A DNA stretch of 64,000 nt. Source: Candidatus Vondammii sp. HM_W22. Lineage in GTDB: Bacteria; Pseudomonadota; Gammaproteobacteria; Chromatiales; Chromatiaceae. The translations under genes and the position numbers were made by a program. The DNA lies in contig NZ_CP099567.1 of assembly GCF_022530855.2 (NCBI RefSeq), forward strand, positions 1,736,001 to 1,800,000, written 5' to 3'. Of the stretch, positions 48,272 to 57,910 are shown piece by piece. The stretch's first letter is position 1; each line of letters begins with the position of its first letter. The notes beneath the pieces were generated by a model. It did no database searches, had not been told where the DNA came from, and saw only the letters and a list, made by a program, of their open reading frames with translations.

Positions 48272-48814
48272 CTAATGAAGCATTCGTGCCTTACGATCAG
48301 CCACTCTGGCACCGGCGACATCACCCGCCCCGCGTCGTGCTCTGGCTATCAGCCGCCAATTATCTCTCTTCAATGCAATATCGCCACCTGCCAACGCCAT
48401 GGATTTCATCGCAAGGTCTGCTGCCGGACTGATCCGTCCCTGGGAAAAGCGCAGATGAGCCAACTGGTTCCAGAGATGGGCATTGCGTGGCTCAATCCTC
48501 AACGCACGCTCAATAGTCGCCACGGCGGCCGTCAGGTCTCCGGCCGACTCAAGGAGCTGTGCTTGCGCGACCAGGGAGGTAACTGCAGAACTGTGAACAG
48601 GAGCAACCGCCTTGGGTACCGATGGTTCATAGGCCCGGATCTGGATATTTTTATCCTTATCCGCCGGCTGGGTTACAGTGGATGATGGCTGCTGTACCGG
48701 CCTCTGCACTGATGAGGCGTCGGCAACCGGGGCAACTGGACGTTTTGTGGTACCAGCACAGCCGACCAGCAGCAGACAACCTGAAATGCAGATAAAAAAA
48801 TTGTTTACTCTCAT
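48272..48814 (-). CDS. TPR-repeat lipoprotein
   Basis: 180 aa. A lipoprotein signal (FFICISGCLLLVGC) leads a Pro/Val-rich linker and two tetratricopeptide-like repeats (AQLLESAGDLTAAVATIERA, LRIEPRNAHLWNQLAHLRFS, QGRISPAADLAMKSMALAGG). The start codon overlaps the mrcB stop (ATGA), so it is translated with PBP1b. A role as an outer-membrane helper for PBP1b, like LpoB, can be imagined from position, but the sequence is not LpoB. Confidence 0.8.
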   Translation of the reverse strand: MRVNNFFICISGCLLLVGCAGTTKRPVAPVADASSVQRPVQQPSSTVTQPADKDKNIQIRAYEPSVPKAVAPVHSSAVTSLVAQAQLLESAGDLTAAVATIERALRIEPRNAHLWNQLAHLRFSQGRISPAADLAMKSMALAGGDIALKRDNWRLIARARRGAGDVAGARVADRKARMLH

Positions 48815-51183
48815 TCAAAAAAACTCCGAAACAGTCGCTGAACCGGGCCATTTCCCACTCCTGCACAGGAGGATACCGTAGTTGGTTCAGAGCCCGCAAT
48901 AAATGGATATTGCCGGGCATTGCTGCAACCCTCATCGGCAAGAAAACCGGATTCAGGGTCAACCCAGACCGTCTCTACGGATTCGGGTTTCAACAGATCC
49001 AGAGGTGCCGGCTGCAGTCTGCGCATCATATCACCCCAGATCTGCAGTGCCCCTTTTGAGCCGGTCAGTCCAGCCGGGCGGTTATCATCCCGTCCAACCC
49101 AGACCACCGCGACCCGGTCACCACTAAAACCGGCAAACCAGCTGTCGCGCAGATCATCCGTGGTTCCCGTCTTGCCGGCCAGATTGAGATCACTGTTGAT
49201 ATAGTTAGACAAACGCTGGGCGGTCCCACTGCGGACCACCTCCTGGAGATTGCGATTCAACAGGTAAACCGGACCCGGGGGAACCGCCTGACGGACGGTC
49301 AGTGGGTATCGCTGGAGTGGCTTGCCATCATTCGATTGAATACCACGAATAGCCCGCAGGGGTGAATAGAATCCACCGGCGGCAAACGTCTGGTAGAGCT
49401 GGGCAACTTCAAGAGGCGTGAGGGAGACAGCGCCCAGCAGCATAGCCGGAACCGGGGTTATCGGACGGCTGACACCCAGACTCTGGAGCAGATCAGCCAC
49501 CTGATCAAGGCCTATCTCCATGCCCAGCCTGACCGTAGCCAGATTATATGAGCTGGCCAGAGCCTGATGCAACGGCACCTCGCCATGGGACTGTTTATCA
49601 TAATTATTGGGACGCCAGACTTTACCATTTTCGACACGGATAGAGATCGGGCCGTCATCCAACGGAGAGATCAGTGTATAGCGCTCAGGCTGCATCAAGG
49701 CAGCCAGATAAACAGCGGGTTTCACCAGCGAACCAATGGGACGAAGCGCATCCAGAGCCCGGTTAAAACCGGCAAAACGGGCGTTCTTCCCACCAACCAG
49801 AGCACGTATCTCACCGCTTTCGCTATCCACCAGGACGGCAGCACTCTGCAATTGATCCTTTGGCAACCGATACTGCCTCTCCAACTTCTTCAGACGTTCA
49901 GCAACCGCCTGTTCCGCCTGCTGCTGGACCCAGGGGTCAAGGGTGGTAAAAATACGCAATCCTTCCGAGGTAAGATCCTCCTTGCGGTAGTCCCGGCGCA
50001 ACTGATGCCTGACCAGATCCATGAAGGCAGGATAATTACCACGGCCGCTGCCCTTTCTGTCGGTAACGCCCAACGCAGCTGCCTTGGCATTTTTTGCCTG
50101 GGCACGGGTAATCGATCCCAGCTCGAGCATCACATCCAGCACCCGGTTACGCCGTTTTTTCGCCCTTTTCGGGTGACGGCGAGGGTCATAATAAGAGGGG
50201 CCGCGTACCACGGCTACCATCAGCGCAAGTTTCGGCAGGTCCAGTTCCTCCAAGCTTCTGTTAAAATAGAAGTGGCTGGCTAGGCCAAAACCGTGAACGG
50301 CACGTCGCCCATCCTGCCCCAGATAGATTTCGTTGGCGTAGGCCTCAAGGATCTCATCCTTTGAGTAGTGTGCATCCAGCATCATCGCCATTGCGGCCTC
50401 TTTCAATTTGCGCCACAGGCTTCGTTCACGGATCAAATAGAAATTCTTCACCAGCTGTTGAGTCAGGGTACTCCCTCCCTGAACCACCCGCCCCGCCCGG
50501 AGATTGGCCCAAACCGCTCTGGCAATCGCCTTGGGATCGACACCGCTGTGCTGATAAAAAGAGCGATCCTCCATGGAAATCAATCCCTGAACCAGCTGTT
50601 GTGGCAAAGTTCTCCGCTGGACCAGCACCCGGTCCTGGTTGTGGGCCGGATAGATACTGCCAATCTCAGGAGACCCCAGACGGACCAGTGCAATCTCCCC
50701 TCCCGCCACTTTCTTGATCTGACTCAAGCGTCCTGCTTGAAACCTTATATCCAGGTAGCGAGGCGGTTCATCGCCATCGAGAAAACTGAAGCCCCGGCTA
50801 CGCAATAAAAAGCGGTTACCGTTTCGAGACCAACTGGCTGATTTTTTCGGATGCTTTACCTTGTGGTATCCAAGACTCTTCAGTTCAGCGACCAGATGTT
50901 CAGGTGTCAGGTCTTTTCCGGCATAGAGTTCAAGGGGCTGTCCAAAAACTCTTGCCGGTACTGCCCAGCGTTTACCCTCAAATTTTTTGCGGACAGTGTG
51001 ATCGAGATAGAGTAGATAGATACCTGCAACCAGGGAAAACAGAAGCCCGATGGCAAACAGCCTCAACAGCCAGCCACGCCCTCCTTTCCGTGCTTTTTTA
51101 TTGGGACTGCTGCGGCGGCCTGAACGGCGTGCGGCCGGTCTTTTCCCGGGAGATTTGCGAGATCGTTTGGAGGTTTTGGACAT
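48811..51183 (-). CDS. mrcB: Penicillin-binding protein 1B
   Basis: Bifunctional peptidoglycan glycosyltransferase/transpeptidase. 790 aa. A basic cytoplasmic tail (SKTSKRSRKSPGKRPAARRS) precedes one membrane segment (LFAIGLLFSLVAGIYLLYLD). Then a UB2H-like segment, glycosyltransferase motifs EDRSFYQHSGVDPKAIARA and QGGSTLTQQLVKNFYL, and transpeptidase motifs GSLVKPAVYL (active Ser, SxxK), SSYN and KTGT. Typical size and order for PBP1b. The L,D-transpeptidase pseudogene ends 10 bases upstream. Confidence 0.95.
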   Translation of the reverse strand: MSKTSKRSRKSPGKRPAARRSGRRSSPNKKARKGGRGWLLRLFAIGLLFSLVAGIYLLYLDHTVRKKFEGKRWAVPARVFGQPLELYAGKDLTPEHLVAELKSLGYHKVKHPKKSASWSRNGNRFLLRSRGFSFLDGDEPPRYLDIRFQAGRLSQIKKVAGGEIALVRLGSPEIGSIYPAHNQDRVLVQRRTLPQQLVQGLISMEDRSFYQHSGVDPKAIARAVWANLRAGRVVQGGSTLTQQLVKNFYLIRERSLWRKLKEAAMAMMLDAHYSKDEILEAYANEIYLGQDGRRAVHGFGLASHFYFNRSLEELDLPKLALMVAVVRGPSYYDPRRHPKRAKKRRNRVLDVMLELGSITRAQAKNAKAAALGVTDRKGSGRGNYPAFMDLVRHQLRRDYRKEDLTSEGLRIFTTLDPWVQQQAEQAVAERLKKLERQYRLPKDQLQSAAVLVDSESGEIRALVGGKNARFAGFNRALDALRPIGSLVKPAVYLAALMQPERYTLISPLDDGPISIRVENGKVWRPNNYDKQSHGEVPLHQALASSYNLATVRLGMEIGLDQVADLLQSLGVSRPITPVPAMLLGAVSLTPLEVAQLYQTFAAGGFYSPLRAIRGIQSNDGKPLQRYPLTVRQAVPPGPVYLLNRNLQEVVRSGTAQRLSNYINSDLNLAGKTGTTDDLRDSWFAGFSGDRVAVVWVGRDDNRPAGLTGSKGALQIWGDMMRRLQPAPLDLLKPESVETVWVDPESGFLADEGCSNARQYPFIAGSEPTTVSSCAGVGNGPVQRLFRSFFE

Positions 51184-51193
51184 TGGCTATGGG

Positions 51194-51863
51194 CTACTTC
51201 ATCTCTAGGGGAAACTTCTTCAGATTTGCGGCGATAATCATATTGAGTCCATAAGCCCACTCCGACACCCCGGGCAACAGGGGCACATAGGGTCTAAACT
51301 TGTAATCTCTCGGTGATATTAAGAACGGACACCTTATCTTCACCCAGCAACGCGGTTAGAACAAACACCTCTTCGACCGCATTATTTCCCATCGCCAGAC
51401 ATCCGCTGTAGACGCTCTCTCCATGAATGAAGACATTGTCTCCGAGTGAACGCCGCCGGTCAAACTAGGCTCTTTCCCGGTCAAAATCATTCGGGTAATC
51501 AAGCTTGGTGGGTAGGTGAAATGCACTATTGGGATTCAACCCACTCGATTCGATAGAAACCTTCGGGTACCTGACGGTCCCCTTCACGCAGTTTCGGATC
51601 AGCATGACCGCTCATGCCCTTGATGCGATAGTCTCTGATGTGTACCCAGCGCCCATAGCTCCATCAGACGGGTATCTTTGAAGGTAGCCAGGGAGATGGC
51701 CTGGGGAGGCCACCCAACATTGGCAAAACAAAATCAGGGTATCAGGCGCTGCGCCACCTTTTCACGATACTGTTTCAGTACATCATCACTTTCCTAGAAG
51801 TTTCGGCGAGAGCAACATCACTCAGCATTGGAACAATGAGAAAAAAATGACGCATAAAGCGCA
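51194..51863 (-). pseudogene. L,D-transpeptidase (YafK-like), degenerate
   Basis: The minus strand starts MRFMRHFFLIVPMLSDVALA (signal peptide) at 51863. Later frames give YRIKGMSGHADPKLREGDRQ, VPEGFYRIEW, then (shift) NPNSAFHLPTKLDYPNDFDR, a TAG at about 51468, then GDNVFIHGESVYSGCLAMGN (catalytic His and Cys) and NAVEEVFVLTALLGEDKVSV, then (shift) ISPRDYKFRPYVPLLPGVSE to TAG at 51194. At least four lesions. The intact enzyme would crosslink peptidoglycan or attach lipoproteins. Confidence 0.7.
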
Positions 51864-52067
51864 TAGATAATAAGCTAGAAATGCCCGGGAGATATTACCT
51901 CATAGTCAGAGACCCGCACCTTGAAACCAAGTGAATCTTAACAACGGCTGCACCTGACACTCCTTCGAGGCAATATTGACAATCAATATAACATTTCGAC
52001 TATAATTTTGGGGTAGTCGGATAACTTTGCCTGCTGATGATACGTTCTGATAACAAGGATTTCATCC
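51864..52067. other. Intergenic stretch, no gene seen
   Basis: AT-rich and without a good coding frame. Includes TTGACAATCAATATAACATT near 51976, which could serve as a promoter for the gene to the right. Confidence 0.3.
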
Positions 52068-52506
52068 ATGACGCAAGGAAATATACGCGTCTTCATAGGG
52101 CACCTGATTCCATCAACCATACGTAATCTTGACAAAGAACTAAACCGCGGCTGGCTCGGACTACCCATGATTAGGAACGTCAAGACTGAATAGCTGCTCG
52201 ATCATGAGCATTCTCGACAAGGACACAGGAATTACCGAGCGCCATGAAATCTCGCCATCCAGTTCAATCCAAAAAGTGATGGGGCAACTCAATGGTTTCC
52301 TGTTACACGGAAAGCAGGTAGAAGTACGGCAATACATTAACCGTTCCCCTTACCATGACCGCAGGCAACATCTGAATAAGATCGATATAGACCGGGAGCT
52401 GGAGCAGGAACGCCGTGCAAATAACCGGTGCAGGCCACACCTGCATATTGAGGCACAACGGAACCCAAAATACGCAGGAGTGAACAATTTCTCACGTATC
52501 CACTAA
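52068..52506 (+). pseudogene. Possible RRM-type RNA-binding protein, frameshifted
   Basis: ATG 52068 opens MTQGNIRVFIGHLIPSTIRN, stops at 52192, and a second frame from about 52204 reads SILDKDTGITERHEISPSSS, IQKVMGQLNGFLLHGKQVEV and RQYINRSPYHDRRQHLNKID. VFIGHL resembles an RNP2 strand, and the LNGFLLHGKQVEVRQY part matches the last helix and strand of an RRM domain, with a basic tail. The aromatic RNP1 segment is not clear, so this is a tentative reading of a damaged gene. Confidence 0.4.
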
Positions 52507-52630
52507 ATAGTCGACCCTGAAATATTCATAACGCAATGATTTATATAAAATAAGCGTCTAAATTTGATAAAATAAACGTCCGAGAAAGGAGTAAAAGCAG
52601 AGAAAAACTGGACGAAACAGAGGTGGATAA

Positions 52631-53690
52631 TTGAGCAAACCCAAGACAGACAATCCCAACCAACAAAGTTTCCTGCACCAGAACTTACTGGATCAACTGA
52701 ACCCCAAGCATCCATTTTTGCTATTGGCCAGACAGATAGACTGGTCATATTTTGATGCTGAATTTGCCCCGCTTTATTCTCATCTTGGAAAGCCCTCAAA
52801 ACCGATCCGCCTAATGGTGGGCCTCTCGATACTCGAGCATCTGGAAGATCTCAGTGACGAGGTTCTGATTCAACGCTGGATACAAAATCCCTACTACCCG
52901 AGTTTTACGGGTGAGATCGAATTCCAATGGCAACTTCCTTGTGACCCCTCCGACCTGACTTACTTCAGAAAGCGTATTGGCAACGAAGGTTTTGAAAAGG
53001 TCCTGGCTGCCTCTATCGCCTTACATCAAGAAAAGGCGATCGAAGATAAAATGTGTATCGACACTACCGTACAAGAGAAAAACATTACCTTTCCAACTGA
53101 TGCAAAGCAGTACCGAAAGATACACGGGCAGTTACTCAAGATGGCCCGAGCAGAAGGTATCGTGCTCAGTCGAAGCCATGAGAAGGAAGTAAAAAGTCTC
53201 AAGCTCCCCACCCGATTTGCCACACATCCGAGGAATCGTAAAAAGGCACGTAAGGCCGTCAAGCGATTAAAGACCATCAGCGGCCGATTACTGCGTGAAA
53301 TACAGCGTAAGATGACCGCAGAACAACAGAAATTCTATGCAGAAAAGTTCGCCCTGTACCAGCGCATGCTGAATCAGAAGCGTGCTGATAAAAACAAGTT
53401 GTACAGCCTACATGAACCTCATGTTTACTGTATGAGCAAAGGCAAGGCCCAGCAGCGTTATGAGTTTGGCACCAAGGCATCAATCACCACCACAAGGGAC
53501 GCGGGCATTGTGATTGGTGCCCTGGCTTTTGAGAAGAATGTATTTGATGGTCACACCGTACCTGAGGTCTTGGCACAGGTGAAACGTCTCATCAATCGAG
53601 TACCCAAAGTGGGTATGCTGATCGAGGTTATCGGGGCAAATCAAAGGTTAATGACACCCAGATAGTAACGCCAAAGCCTGCTAGGAAGAA
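52631..53690 (+). pseudogene. IS5/IS1182-type transposase, C-terminus lost
   Basis: From about 52631: NQQSFLHQNLLDQLNPKHPF, LLARQIDWSYFDAEFAPLYS, KPSKPIRLMVGLSILEHLED, CIDTTVQEKNITFPTDAKQY (first Asp), YEFGTKASITTTRDAGIVIG and FDGHTVPEVLAQVKRLINRV. A shift near 53640 leads off frame (the true continuation KVNDTQIVTPKPARKNTSE lies in the next frame), then the IS3 fragment replaces the last 80 residues including the catalytic Glu. Inactive. Confidence 0.8.
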
Positions 53691-53712
53691 TACCTCAGAA
53701 GAAGCCATGGCA

Positions 53713-54020
53713 TTAATTATCGACTACAGTTAACGCTCTGATTCGTCGCCCGTTGAACAGTTGATCTGCGACAAAATCCATACTCCAGAACTGATCAATA
53801 TGAGAGAGCTCCGGCCTGTCCATCCGGTGTGTGGCGGCAACTCGACGCCTTGATCGTTTGCGCCTTAGATTCAGGCCCTCCTCACGATAGATGCGCAACA
53901 CACGCTTATGATTCATCCGCCAGCCTTCACGCTGCAATAGAATATGAATGCGTTGATAGCCATAACGAACCCGGTCTTTGGCAATTCTTGCGGTAGACCT
54001 CAGCCTGATACTTCGGGACG
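53713..54020 (-). pseudogene. IS3-family OrfB fragment
   Basis: Minus strand reads RIAKDRVRYGYQRIHILLQR, EGWRMNHKRVLRIYREEGLN, LRRKRSRRRVAATHRMDRPE and QFWSMDFVADQLFNGRRIRA (first catalytic Asp in WSMDFV). Both ends are cut; the downstream catalytic half is absent. It abuts pdxJ closely. Confidence 0.8.
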
Positions 54021-54033
54021 GCTAGTTATTTCA

Positions 54034-54765
54034 TTATCTATTGATCAGTGCTTTCATCTCCACCACAGCAGAAGCCAATCCGGAAAAGAGCGCTCTGGCT
54101 ATGATGGAATGCCCGATGTTGAGTTCTTTAATTCCCTGAATAGCGGCTATGGATGAAACGTTATGATAATCGAGGCCATGGCCCGCATTGATCTGGAGCC
54201 CGAGTTTATTTCCATACTCAACCGCTTGCCGGATTTTATCAAATTCAGTCTGACGGCTTTGGCGGTCAGATGCATCAGCATAATGGCCCGTGTGAACTTC
54301 GACTACGGGAGCGCCCACCTCGACTGCAGCTTCAAGCTGCTCAGGGACAGCATCAATAAACAGCGATACACGAATATTTGATTCGGCGAGAGCGATACAA
54401 TAATCAGCTAGATATTCCTGATTGGTCAGGACGTTCAATCCACCCTCTGTAGTCAACTCTTCACGGCTCTCAGGAACTAAACAACAATCTTCTGGGCTGA
54501 TCTTTTGGGCAATTGTCAGCATTTCATCGGTAGCAGCCATTTCTAGATTCATCCGGGTTTGCAGTGTATTGCTTAGTAAATCCACATCTCGATCTTGTAT
54601 ATGGCGTCGGTCTTCCCGAAGGTGAATAGTGATTGCATCAGCACCTGCCTGCTCGGCTACTAGGGCAGCCTGCAATGTTTCCGGATACCGGGTTCCCCGT
54701 TGCTGACGTAAAGTTGCAATGTGATCAATATTAACGCCGAGAAGCATTTCATTCAGGTTTTTCAT
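54034..54765 (-). CDS. pdxJ: Pyridoxine 5'-phosphate synthase PdxJ
   Basis: Forms PNP from 1-deoxyxylulose 5-phosphate and 3-amino-1-hydroxyacetone phosphate. 243 aa from ATG 54765; the ATG at 54747 ([11 protein letters not shown]) is an equally credible start. Marks: [76 protein letters not shown] and [14 protein letters not shown]. Usually directly follows recO; here ISL3 debris lies between. Confidence 0.95.
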   Translation of the reverse strand: MKNLNEMLLGVNIDHIATLRQQRGTRYPETLQAALVAEQAGADAITIHLREDRRHIQDRDVDLLSNTLQTRMNLEMAATDEMLTIAQKISPEDCCLVPESREELTTEGGLNVLTNQEYLADYCIALAESNIRVSLFIDAVPEQLEAAVEVGAPVVEVHTGHYADASDRQSRQTEFDKIRQAVEYGNKLGLQINAGHGLDYHNVSSIAAIQGIKELNIGHSIIARALFSGLASAVVEMKALINR

Positions 54766-54822
54766 ACGATAGTTCACTTGATTGTAGCTAACTGTTCTAG
54801 TAGTTTTGCTAGGGGCTATCAT

Positions 54823-55011
54823 CGGCAGCCATGATGGATTGGGGCAGCATGGCTAGAATCTACGGCATATCAGCTGTTTGCGTATTTCCGGCATCCCAAA
54901 AGAGGCTCCAAACCCTCATGCCGACAGTCTTTGGCGTGCATACCGCCTGTCAAGGACGTAGCCGCTGCGCGGTGATTTACCTTTTCTACCCACTCGATGA
55001 GGGGAAGAGTC
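54823..55011. mobile_element. ISL3 left-end fragment between pdxJ and recO
   Basis: The minus strand contains GACTCTTCCCCTCATCGAGT-GGGTA ending at 55011, nearly the same as the ISL3 left repeat at 35514. The bases to the left of it have no open frame of note and probably derive from the element. Confidence 0.6.
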
Positions 55012-55180
55012 TAGAAAACTATCTCTTCAGCTGGTTTTCTGAAAAGATGTTTGAAATAGCTCTCTGCTTTTCAGAGGTTTATTACCCAAATAGAATGACA
55101 ATATGCGCCGCATTAACGCTCTGGCTTCTTTTGTTCCCTGCTTGTCCAACTGAGCGTTGTTGCTGAGCGAGAGTAAAGTT
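55012..55180. other. Non-coding debris after truncated recO
   Basis: No coding frame seen. It occupies the place where the recO C-terminal codons should be and may be partly their decayed remains. Confidence 0.35.
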
Positions 55181-55738
55181 TTACCCTATGTTATACCACT
55201 CACCCCTATTAGTAGCGGGAACTGGACCTTTTTCTATCTGATAGTAATATCCCCGATCTGAAATGAGGGGCATTTCACTTTCTACATCCAGGTTCAGGAT
55301 TAATCCATAACCCAGTTGTTCAAGTAATTGGATTTCAAAATATCTTAATACGGGTTCATGTAAAGTTGTCTGAGATAATTGTGACAATGTGCTGGAATAA
55401 ATGCCAAATAACTCTCCATGTGGATCATGGCGTTGAAGCAGTCGCATAAGAAGCTCATTGATATAGAACCCGCAATAGAGTGATCTGCCATGCAATTCAA
55501 TGGCATGCCCTTCCGCCTCGTATCCGAGTAATGATTTCACTTCCCCTTTTCCGCTCCATTTAAGACTCAGTGGTATAAAGGGTTGCAGTATTGCTGCGTT
55601 CGAACTGCGTGTTCCCCTATACAGACCCTTGGCAATAGCGGGAAAACGTCCATGGCGAAGTGTCAGGCATTCAACCAATGCCCCCTGATTGGCGTAAGGC
55701 CTGCGGTGGAGAAGAAATGCCGGTTCCATCTCAGACAT
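55181..55738 (-). pseudogene. recO: DNA repair protein RecO, C-terminus missing
   Basis: RecO loads RecA with RecR and anneals single strands. Here 185 aa instead of about 240. The N-terminal OB fold (AFLLHRRPYANQGALVECLT, GRFPAIAKGLYRGTRSSNAA, LSLKWSGKGEVKSLLGYEAE) and the first helices (LYCGFYINELLMRLLQRHDP, LRYFEIQLLEQLGYGL) are intact. It ends VPATNRGEWYNIG at a TAG, where the family continues with a long helical segment. The break lies next to ISL3 debris. It could keep partial function, but I treat it as damaged. Confidence 0.8.
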
Positions 55739-55782
55739 AAGACACTGATTACCAGTACTTATCCCTTGATTATCGATGCAGG

Positions 55783-56682
55783 TTAATCGTTGTATCCAAG
55801 ACGGCTCAGCGCCGCTTTATCACTGGACCAGCTTTTCTTGATTTTTACCCAAAGCTGGAGAAAGACTTTTTTCCCAAAGAGTTTTTCCATCTCCAACCGT
55901 GCCTGAGTGCCAACCGCTTTCAACGCTTCGCCCTTGTTACCGATGATAATATTTTTCTGTCCAGGACGCTCGACCCAAATAAGGGCACTGATTCTATAAA
56001 GTTCACTCTCCTCCACGAACTTCTCAATCTCCACCGTCAATGAATAGGGTATCTCTTTGGCATAACGCCTTGTCAGCTGTTCCCGTACAAACTCGGCGGC
56101 AAAAAAGCGCTCAGGCCGATCAGTGAGCTGGTCCTCTGGAAAATAATTATCACCTGCCGGCAGAAAAGAGAGAACTCTATTTTCAAGGGTTGGGATATTA
56201 TCGCCTTTTAGTGCTGATGCAGGTATCACTTCCTGAAAATCGTAGAGCTGAAAAATTTTAGCCAGGAAGGGCAAAAGTAACTCTTTTTTCTTGATGGTGT
56301 CTATTTTATTAACCACCAGAATAACTGGCGTATTTAATTTTTCTATCAATTCAAGAACAGCCTTGTCTTCTTCTGTCCAGCACAGCGCCTCCACAATAAA
56401 TAGCAGCAGATCCACATCAGCCAACGCACTTCTTGCCGTTCGATTCAGATAACGGTTCATGGCGTGATCGGTACGCTGATGTATCCCAGGTGTATCTACA
56501 TAAATAACCTGGCCATTATCGAGGTTTTTTACACCGAGTATACTGTGTCGTGTGGTTTGTGGTTTATGTGAGGTAATCGCCAGCTTTTGCCCAATAAGCC
56601 GGTTGAGCAGCGTGGATTTACCAACGTTTGGCCTGCCAACAATGGCGCAGTAACCGCAGCATCTCTGGATTGACTTACTCAC
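55783..56682 (-). CDS. era: GTPase Era
   Basis: Ribosome-assembly GTPase that binds the 3' end of 16S rRNA. 299 aa. G1 GRPNVGKSTLLNRLIG, G2 region SHKPQTTRHSILG, G3 DTPGIH, G4 NKID, G5 SAL; C-terminal KH domain with IWVERPGQKNIIIGNKGEAL and VFLQLWVKIKKSWS. Start overlaps the rnc stop (ATGA). Confidence 0.97.
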   Translation of the reverse strand: MSKSIQRCCGYCAIVGRPNVGKSTLLNRLIGQKLAITSHKPQTTRHSILGVKNLDNGQVIYVDTPGIHQRTDHAMNRYLNRTARSALADVDLLLFIVEALCWTEEDKAVLELIEKLNTPVILVVNKIDTIKKKELLLPFLAKIFQLYDFQEVIPASALKGDNIPTLENRVLSFLPAGDNYFPEDQLTDRPERFFAAEFVREQLTRRYAKEIPYSLTVEIEKFVEESELYRISALIWVERPGQKNIIIGNKGEALKAVGTQARLEMEKLFGKKVFLQLWVKIKKSWSSDKAALSRLGYND

Positions 56683-57353
56683 TTTTCAATCGATTCCAGC
56701 AGCATTTCAGCGGCATTCTGTTCCGCATTTCTTCGGCTGCTTCCGGTGCCCAAGGTTTCCAGATTTAGTTCATCAATATAGCAGCAGACAGTAAATGTCC
56801 GCTTATGCTGCACACCGGTTGTAGTAACGATACTGTATTTTGGAAGTTGCATTTTCTTAGCTTGTAAATATTCCTGCAATCTGGTTTTAGGATCTTTTAG
56901 TTGTGAATTTATCGATAGATTAGAGAGCTTCTGATTGAATAATCTGAGAATTAGCTGACGGGATTCATTATAGCCACTATCCAGGTAGACCGAGGCTATG
57001 AGCGCCTCAACAGCATCGGCAAGAATGGAGCTGCGGGATTCCCCTCCACTGCGTAATTCACCAGGACCCAGATTGAGATATTTCCCCAGCTCCAACCCTC
57101 GTGCAATTTCTGCAAGTGAGTCTCGTTTAACCAAGCCGGCTCTCAGTCTGCTCAACTCACCCTCATTTGCTTCGGGGAAGGTGTTAAACAGTTCATCTGC
57201 AATAACAAAGCCGAGAATAGCATCACCCAGAAACTCATAGCGTTCATTATTGATGCTGCCGGCACTGCGATGAGTCAGGGCAACATCAATCAGTCCACTG
57301 TTATGAAACTCGTAGCCAATTGCCTGGGTCAGGCGATCTGCAGATTCTCTCAA
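56679..57353 (-). CDS. rnc: Ribonuclease III
   Basis: Double-strand-specific RNase that processes rRNA and mRNA. 224 aa. The signature ERYEFLGDAILGFVIADELF holds the catalytic acidic residues; DAVEALIASVYLDSG gives the second acidic cluster; the C-terminal dsRBD includes DPKTRLQEYLQAKKMQLPKY. Overlaps DUF4845 upstream (ATGA) and era downstream, so the three are coupled. Confidence 0.97.
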   Translation of the reverse strand: MRESADRLTQAIGYEFHNSGLIDVALTHRSAGSINNERYEFLGDAILGFVIADELFNTFPEANEGELSRLRAGLVKRDSLAEIARGLELGKYLNLGPGELRSGGESRSSILADAVEALIASVYLDSGYNESRQLILRLFNQKLSNLSINSQLKDPKTRLQEYLQAKKMQLPKYSIVTTTGVQHKRTFTVCCYIDELNLETLGTGSSRRNAEQNAAEMLLESIEK

Positions 57354-57727
57354 TTAGCCACCAATTTAGCGTTATCAGAGAAAGAGACCAGGATATCGAT
57401 ATTTCCAACCATTTTTTTCTGCACGGTATAGGCAACAGTAACATCAAGAATCCCTGGACTCTTTTTCACTGTTATATTTTCACGCTTGAGGTCATATATA
57501 CCATTGGTATTCAATCTGTGCATAATTATGTATTTTACCTTTGAGGCAGATTTCTGTGTGATCAGAGGCTCGTCTTTCAGGGACTCGACAACTTGTTTGA
57601 TCGCGTAGTGCTCCAGATAGATAGACCCGGTCTTTAATCCGAGCGAGGAAAAAAAGCCAATTAACGCCAATACCACCAGCCCGCCGCTAAAGGTCATTCC
57701 CTGCTGTTTTTTTATCGTATATGACAT
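57350..57727 (-). CDS. DUF4845 membrane protein
   Basis: 125 aa with one N-terminal membrane helix (MTFSGGLVVLALIGFFSSLG) after a short basic start (MSYTIKKQQG). The remainder is a small periplasmic domain (TGSIYLEHYAIKQVVESLKD, IDILVSFSDNAKL). It is the usual gene between lepB and rnc in gammaproteobacteria; function unknown. GGAGGGAGGGG lies before the ATG. A MITE now separates it from lepB. Confidence 0.88.
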   Translation of the reverse strand: MSYTIKKQQGMTFSGGLVVLALIGFFSSLGLKTGSIYLEHYAIKQVVESLKDEPLITQKSASKVKYIIMHRLNTNGIYDLKRENITVKKSPGILDVTVAYTVQKKMVGNIDILVSFSDNAKLVAN

Positions 57728-57752
57728 ACCTTACCCCTCCCTCCATTTCTAA

Positions 57753-57910
57753 GGAGCCTCTGATCAATTCATGAATCGATGCATGGCGGCTGAAATCTCC
57801 CGACTCTGTGCTGAAAACGCTTAGCAATACAGTGTTACCAACAATTCTCGCCTTGATCTTGAAGATTCCAATCTCGTCATCATATCCATCCAGAATTAAT
57901 CAGAGGCTCC
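57753..57910. mobile_element. 158-bp MITE with IS5-type ends at the lepB stop codon
   Basis: Ends are GGAGCCTCTGATCAATTC (left) and, on the complement, GGAGCCTCTGATTAATTC (right), 17 of 18 matching. It is bounded by CTAA on both sides (57749-57752 and 57911-57914), the YTAR target duplication of IS5 elements. There is no coding frame inside. Relatives lie at 12673-12805 and 28711-28742. The right CTAA includes the lepB stop TAG (minus strand), so lepB is not changed. Confidence 0.8.

Noticed and set aside
49567-50283. 238-codon plus-strand frame within mrcB
   Set aside because: Antisense to conserved PBP1b motifs, no own signature.
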